From Pomphorhynchus laevis (lineage: Eukaryota > Acanthocephala > Palaeacanthocephala > Echinorhynchida > Pomphorhynchidae): 64,000 nucleotides of DNA. The stretch covers positions 1 through 64,000 of the forward strand of contig WNNJ02000507.1 of assembly GCA_012934845.2 (NCBI GenBank). Reading direction: 5' to 3'. The stretch's first letter is position 1, and each line of letters begins with the position of its first letter. Positions 59,890-64,000 of the stretch are shown piece after piece. The notes beneath the pieces are model-generated. The model was not told the DNA's origin and ran no database searches. It saw only the letters and a program-made list of their open reading frames with translations. The translations under genes and the position numbers were made by a program.

Positions 59890-61071
59890 TTCACATTGTT
59901 CAACTCGTCCATCCGAAGCTGTACATTTCCTTCCACCTGGAAATGCGCCACTGTTCGTCCTCTCATCAAAAAGCAATCTCTCGAGTCCTCACTACCATCT
60001 TCGTACCGTCGTAGCTCACTTCTCCCAACCCTCTTTAAACTCGAGCGTCCCGTTCTTAAGAAAGGTAATGCATATCTATTTTCCTACAACTTGTTTCCCC
60101 CTTGCCAAGCTGCTTTTCGCTCTAATCACTCTACTGAAATTTCCTGTCTTAGAGTTTATAACGACTTACTCATCTCGCGCGATCAAAAATTATGTAGTGT
60201 CATAGGTTCTCTAGATCTCTCATCGGCTTTTGACATCGCCGATCACTTGATTCTTCTCCATCATCTTCGTCATGATTATGGCTTTTCTTTACACACTGTG
60301 ACTTGAATTTATTCATATCTATCGACCGTACCTATCGTGTTTGTTTTAACTCTTCTCTTTCCCATCCTTCTTCCGTCCCGTTTGGTGTTCCACAAAGCTC
60401 CGTATTAATCCCTTTGCTTTTCTCTGCTCTTCTCGGTGATTTGTCTTCTCTTTCTCATACATTAAATTTTATGTTATGCATTATGCTGATGACATTGTCA
60501 TCTATGCTCATGCACCTGCATATCGTATTCACGATCTTAGTGTTTCTGCTTCTAACTGTCTTGCCTCAATTTTCAATCATATTTTTTCTCTTCGTCTTTA
60601 TCTGAATCCTAATAAATCCAAAATAATTGGATCCTTACTCGACGCCCCGGCTTAGAACCTCCCTCCGTATCATTAAATTCTACAATTCTTCCTATCGTTG
60701 ATAATCTCGTTTTCCTATGCTTCCATTTCGACAACAGACTTTCACTTAAACCTTTCGTTAGAGATAAAGTACGCTCATCTACCTTGATACTCCGCAACCT
60801 CCGTCAAGTTCGTAGATTGATCGATTTCCTTTATATGACTCTTATATCTTCTCTCCCTTTCTCAAAACTTGATTTCTTTCCGAGTCTAGTTCCCAACTCA
60901 TCTAAATCCAATCTTCTTCTTTTACAACGCATTATCAACGCAGCCGTCCGAGTTCTCCGTCTTTGTCGTTTTGATCATACATTATACCATCTTGCTTCTC
61001 TTGATTTGCCTACAATTTATTGTCGTGTTCAAATTCGTCTTCTCGTTGCTTTCCGGCTTGTAACTTTTAGT
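59890..61071 (+). mobile_element. LINE A copy A5, left part, split by B1
   Basis: It starts at the RT fingers (TLFNSSIRS in shifting frames, from 59890) and runs to GTAACTTTT at 61071. The continuation (ACTTTTCATACCCCTTCATT) is found at 63902, after B1. 5'-truncated. A small-scale version of A1 with about 20 lesions in view. Confidence 0.85.
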
Positions 61072-61085
61072 CGAATCCGCTCGCC
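59896..61085 (+). pseudogene. A5 ORF2 RT, broken
   Basis: Pieces: 59896-60306 (IWKCATVRPL-like start as TWKCATVRPLIKKQSLESSL, GSLDLSSAFDIADHLI), 60303-60605 (FGVPQSSVLIPLLFSALL; the YADD region is shifted) and 60784-61092 (LRNLRQVRRLIDFLYMTLIS, QLRLLVAFRLVTF-type end). PQS replaces PQG. Frames differ between pieces. Confidence 0.78.
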
Positions 61086-61196
61086 CCCTTAGCAAATCCC
61101 CTTAGCAAATCCCCTTAGCAAATCCCCTTAGCAAATCTCCTTCTAAATTATCGCCCCCTTAGCAAATCACCTTAGCAAATCCACTTCTAAATTCTC
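61086..61196 (+). repeat. 13-bp tandem expansion in B1
   Basis: CCCCTTAGCAAAT and close variants occur about six times, broken by CTCCTTCTAAATTATCG. The unexpanded coding order would be PLSKSPSKFSNHGG. A 13-bp unit cannot keep frame, so the expansion itself harms the endonuclease. Confidence 0.85.
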
Positions 61197-61197
61197 T

Positions 61198-61812
61198 AAT
61201 CATGGCGGCATTGTCGCATTCGCCCGTCACCCCGCGTCTCTTCGCAAAATCACTTCCCCTTTCAGTCCTTGCTCTTTTGAACTGCTCACTTGTCGTTCTT
61301 CTAACCCGATCACTCTAGATCTCGCCATTGTATACCGTCCTGGTTCATCAGCTCTTACATCCTTATTTTGTACCGAACTCCCTGACCTTCTGTCCCACTG
61401 TTCTTTGTACTCAGTCCCTTTAATCGTTCTTGGCGACTTCAACATCCGCCTCGACCGCCCCTCTTCCACCAAGTTAATCCAGTTCTTCAACATTCTATCC
61501 AACTATAACTACAAACCCATATCCACTGCCCCCACACATATCCTTTGTGGGGCACTCGACATCATCGCTGTCCCCGATCATTTTGCTGCCTACACCTCAC
61601 TGTTCATTTTCGATCCTGGTCTATCCGATCACTTTCTCGTCACCCTTGATCTCGCTCACAACCACACCCCTCCTCACACACCTACAATACTACGTCGCTC
61701 TTGGAGAAATCCTGACCTCCCCTTCTCCGCTCTGCGTTACTCAAATCATCTCTATACTATCAACAATTACATATTCTTCTCCTCACGATCTCGCCTTTCT
61801 TTTCGACTCTGA
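61198..61812 (+). pseudogene. B1 ORF2, endonuclease part
   Basis: NHGGIVAFARHPASLRKI, then SFELLTC, LAIVYRPGSSAL, LIVLGDFNIRLDRPSS, THILCGALDIIAVPDHFAAY and GLSDHFLVTLDL. The GDFN and SDH boxes are intact; the N-terminal third (with the catalytic Glu) is missing by truncation. One base is missing near 61720 compared with B2 (CTCCCCTT for CTCTCCCTT). The frame therefore ends at 61812, before the linker. Confidence 0.85.
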
Positions 61813-63826
61813 ACTCACATCCATTCTTGATATTCTCTTGCCCTTTAAGCCTCACCCACACCGTCGCTTGCACCGTGTCCCATGGTTTGACATCCAGTGC
61901 CTACTCTCAAAGCGTCGACTCCGTCATGCTTTTCGAGTATATCACCGCTATCTCAGACGTGATTTCCGCTCCATCACTTCGTCTTTCCGTGATACCTATC
62001 TTGCTCATCGCCGGTCTCATCTCCACCTACTACGTACCAAATGCGACTCCTTTGGCAGCATAAAATCATCACTTCATTTAACACTAAGACTCTATGGAAT
62101 ACTTTTAACTCAACCCTTGCTCGCTCCTCACCGCCGTGCAACATCAATCCCCATGATTATTCGTCATTTCTCAAGACCAAAGTATCAACGTTGCTCTCTC
62201 ACAGCCCGATCTCTATCTTATCCCACATGGCCCCGCCTAGCCTTATTCTCCCGGAACTCTTTCATCTTCTCCCTGTCTCATCTGTTCTCATATCCTTGCC
62301 CAGCAAAACCTCACCTGCCGATCCTCTGCCTACCCACATACTTAAATCCATATGCTTATCGATATCCCCTTTTCCCACAACCTTGTTTAACTCGTCCATC
62401 CGCAGTCGTATATTCCCTTCTCACTGGAAATCCGCAATCGTTCGTCCCCTTCTTAAGAAGCAATCGCTCGACCTCTCCCTTCCTTCTAGCTATCGCCCCA
62501 TTTCACTACTCCCTACTCTTTCTAAGCTCTTAGAACGCCTCATCTTAATACAGATCGACGCTTATCTCTCGTCATCCAATCTGTACCCTCCTTTCCAATC
62601 CGCTTTCCGCTCTAATCACTCCACAGAAATCGCCTGCATTAAAGTTTACAACGACTTACTCATTTCTCGAGACAAGGCTCTATATAGTGTTCTCATATCC
62701 CTCGACCTCTCATCCGCCTTCGACATTGTCGACCACTCCGTCCTCCTTTATCGTCTTCGTTATGATTACGGGTTTTCTTCTTTCTCCGTAGCATGGTTTG
62801 TCTCATATCTATCCGACCGTTCGTTTCGCGTCTGTTCTAATTCATCATCCTCCCCTCCCATCCCTATTGTTTTGCGGGGTTCCACAAGGTTCAGTCCTAG
62901 GTCCCCTGCTTTTCTCTGTTCTGCTTGGCGATCTCTCTCCGTTTATCAAACCATTTTCCTTTGACGTCATGCAATACGCCGATGACATCCTCATCTATGC
63001 TCATGCACCCGTACATGCATACACGATATCGGCATTCCTGCCTCCAACTGTCTCTCTTCTATCTACAAACGACTCTCCAATCTCCATCTCGTTCTAAACC
63101 CCCGAAAAGTCCAAAATAATGTGGATCCTCCCCGAAAAGTCCAAAATAATGTGGATCCTCCCCCGTAAACCAAACATATCTCCTCCCACTGTATATTTTG
63201 CCTCATCGATCATCACCATAGTCCACAATCTCACTTTCTTTGGCTTCTATTTCGATGATCACCTTTCCCTTAAACCCTTCGTCCTTGACAAGGTTTGCTC
63301 GTTTAACTTTATTCTCCGTGACATCCGCCGTATCCGCCTCCTTATCGACTTCCGTTCATGTATGTATCTTCTTTCATCGCTTATTTTCCTTAAAATCGAT
63401 TACTGCCTTAGCCTTTTCGCCAATTCTCCAAAATCGATCATCCTACCACTACAACGCATAATCATCACCGCCGTTCGAGTGCTCTTTCGTCTCCTTCGCT
63501 TCGACCACATATCATGCCCAACTCTCCTGGTCCATCCCATCTGCATCAAACTCCGCCTTCTTCTCGTAACTTTTCGTCTCATCGCTGTCGGCTCCCCATC
63601 GTTCATCAACCTTCCTTTCTTAGACGACACTCGCCCCACCTCGCTATCGCTGCGTACCCGTCATGCCCTCTTACTCCACGTTCCTAATTACTCCAACAAC
63701 TATAGTCTCCGATCCTTCCTCGTCGACGCCTCACTCGCCTGGAATCAAGTCCCTCTTGACGTCCGCCACGCTCCCTCCTTTATCCTATTCAAACACCTCC
63801 TACCTTTACACCTTCTCGACACATGA
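61790..63826 (+). pseudogene. B1 ORF2, linker and reverse transcriptase, broken
   Basis: Pieces: 61790 to about 62045 (YSSPHDLAFLFDSELTSILD, VPWFDIQCLLSKRRLRHAFR); 62041-62964 (FHLLPVSSVLISL, SYRPISLLPTLSKLLER, ISLDLSSAFDIVDHSVLLYR); 62798-63097 (CGVPQGSVLGPLLFSVLLG, VMQYADDILIYAHAPVH); and 63119-63826, the C-terminus (LAWNQVPLDVRHAPSF). Frame changes near 62045, 62875 and 63010 separate them. The catalytic YADD is present. Confidence 0.85.
63098..63160 (+). repeat. 31-bp tandem duplication in B1
   Basis: CCCCGAAAAGTCCAAAATAA followed by TGTGGATCCTC is present twice back to back. Other B copies have it once. Confidence 0.9.
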
Positions 63827-63844
63827 TTTACATTTTTGTTTTGT

Positions 63845-63899
63845 TGTGGTCATGTAAGCGTGCGCTGGCACGCATTTGCCACGTTAAATAAATCTTTTT
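63845..63899 (+). other. B1 3'-terminal stem-loop and tail
   Basis: GTAAGCGTGCGCTGGCACGC forms a perfect 6-bp stem (GCGTGC/GCACGC, loop GCTG). ATTTGCCACGTTAAATAAAT and a T run follow. This is the clearest example of the A/B 3' end. Confidence 0.8.
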
Positions 63900-64000
63900 T
63901 TTACTTTTCATACCCCTTCATTTCTCAACCTTCCTTTTCTTTGAAATTCCCTTCTTTTACATGCCCCAAACAATTCTACCTCATTTGGACTCCGCTCCTT
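63900..64000 (+). mobile_element. LINE A copy A5, right part, cut by the window edge
   Basis: ACTTTTCATACCCCTTCATT continues the A5 sequence that was broken at 61071. It matches A1 from about 15987 to 16120, with a small internal deletion. It runs out of the window. Confidence 0.88.

Larger units (their letters stand above)
61072..63899 (+). mobile_element. LINE B copy B1, inserted into A5
   Basis: 2.8 kb from inside the endonuclease (AGTCGAATCCGCTCGCCC) to the 3' stem and AAATAAATCTTTTTTTT tail. ACTTTT on both sides (61066-61071 and after the tail at about 63902) fits a short target duplication. It contains two local tandem expansions (61086-61196 and 63098-63160). ORF2 is broken by about four frame changes, in contrast to B2. 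Confidence 0.88.

Overview
This is eukaryotic DNA, AT-rich (roughly two thirds A+T by eye), and it reads as a repeat graveyard. I recognise no host gene in 64 kb. Almost all the coding signal belongs to non-LTR retrotransposons (LINEs). The rest is one Merlin DNA transposon, two fragments of retroelements with a restriction-like endonuclease, and a few Gypsy-type LTR fossils. The domain make-up (CR1/L2-like and Jockey/I-like LINEs, Merlin) and a short 55-nt intron point to a metazoan, probably an invertebrate or parasite. The species cannot be fixed from the sequence. Clade names rest on motifs read by eye, and no search was run.

Family labels used below. A and B: two related CR1/L2-like LINEs with a GC-rich 3' stem-loop (copies A1-A5, B1-B6). 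C: a Jockey/I-like LINE with CCHC fingers in ORF1 (C1-C5). D and E: CR1-like LINEs (D; E1, E2). F: an RT family with a CCHC plus nuclease-like C-terminus (two pieces). G: 3' ends of an E-like LINE (G1, G2).

Layout. 1-1223: microsatellite and AT-rich DNA. 1224-3459: complete Merlin element with long inverted repeats and an 8-bp target duplication. 4013-5015: D. 5096-9860: C1, minus strand, with an internal duplication. 9905-11640: fragments of C, F and a decayed LINE. 11648-16310: A1, nearly intact, with a 15-copy 20-bp array at its 5' end. 16590-21412: fragments. 21560-26345: C2, split by B2 (22707-25059). 26590-28760: decayed LINE and B4. 29160-33740: C3. 34318-38310: palindromes, Gypsy pol fossils, F C-terminus and foldbacks. 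38806-42720: E1, broken. 42774-43574: unknown repeated AT-rich ORF. 43815-48110: E2, both ORFs intact. 48575-54882: A3 and A4 in tandem, minus strand. 55340-59570: B fragment, Gag fossil, foldback and LINE fragments. 59890-64000: A5, split by B1.

LINE biology here. ORF1 (zinc motif plus RRM-like domain in A and E, CCHC fingers in C) would bind the RNA. ORF2 (apurinic-type endonuclease, then reverse transcriptase) would nick the target and copy the RNA by target-primed reverse transcription. The common 5' truncation, 3' stem-loops, A/T-rich tails and short target duplications all fit this. Nesting gives an age order: B is younger than A and C. E2 is the best candidate for a live element.
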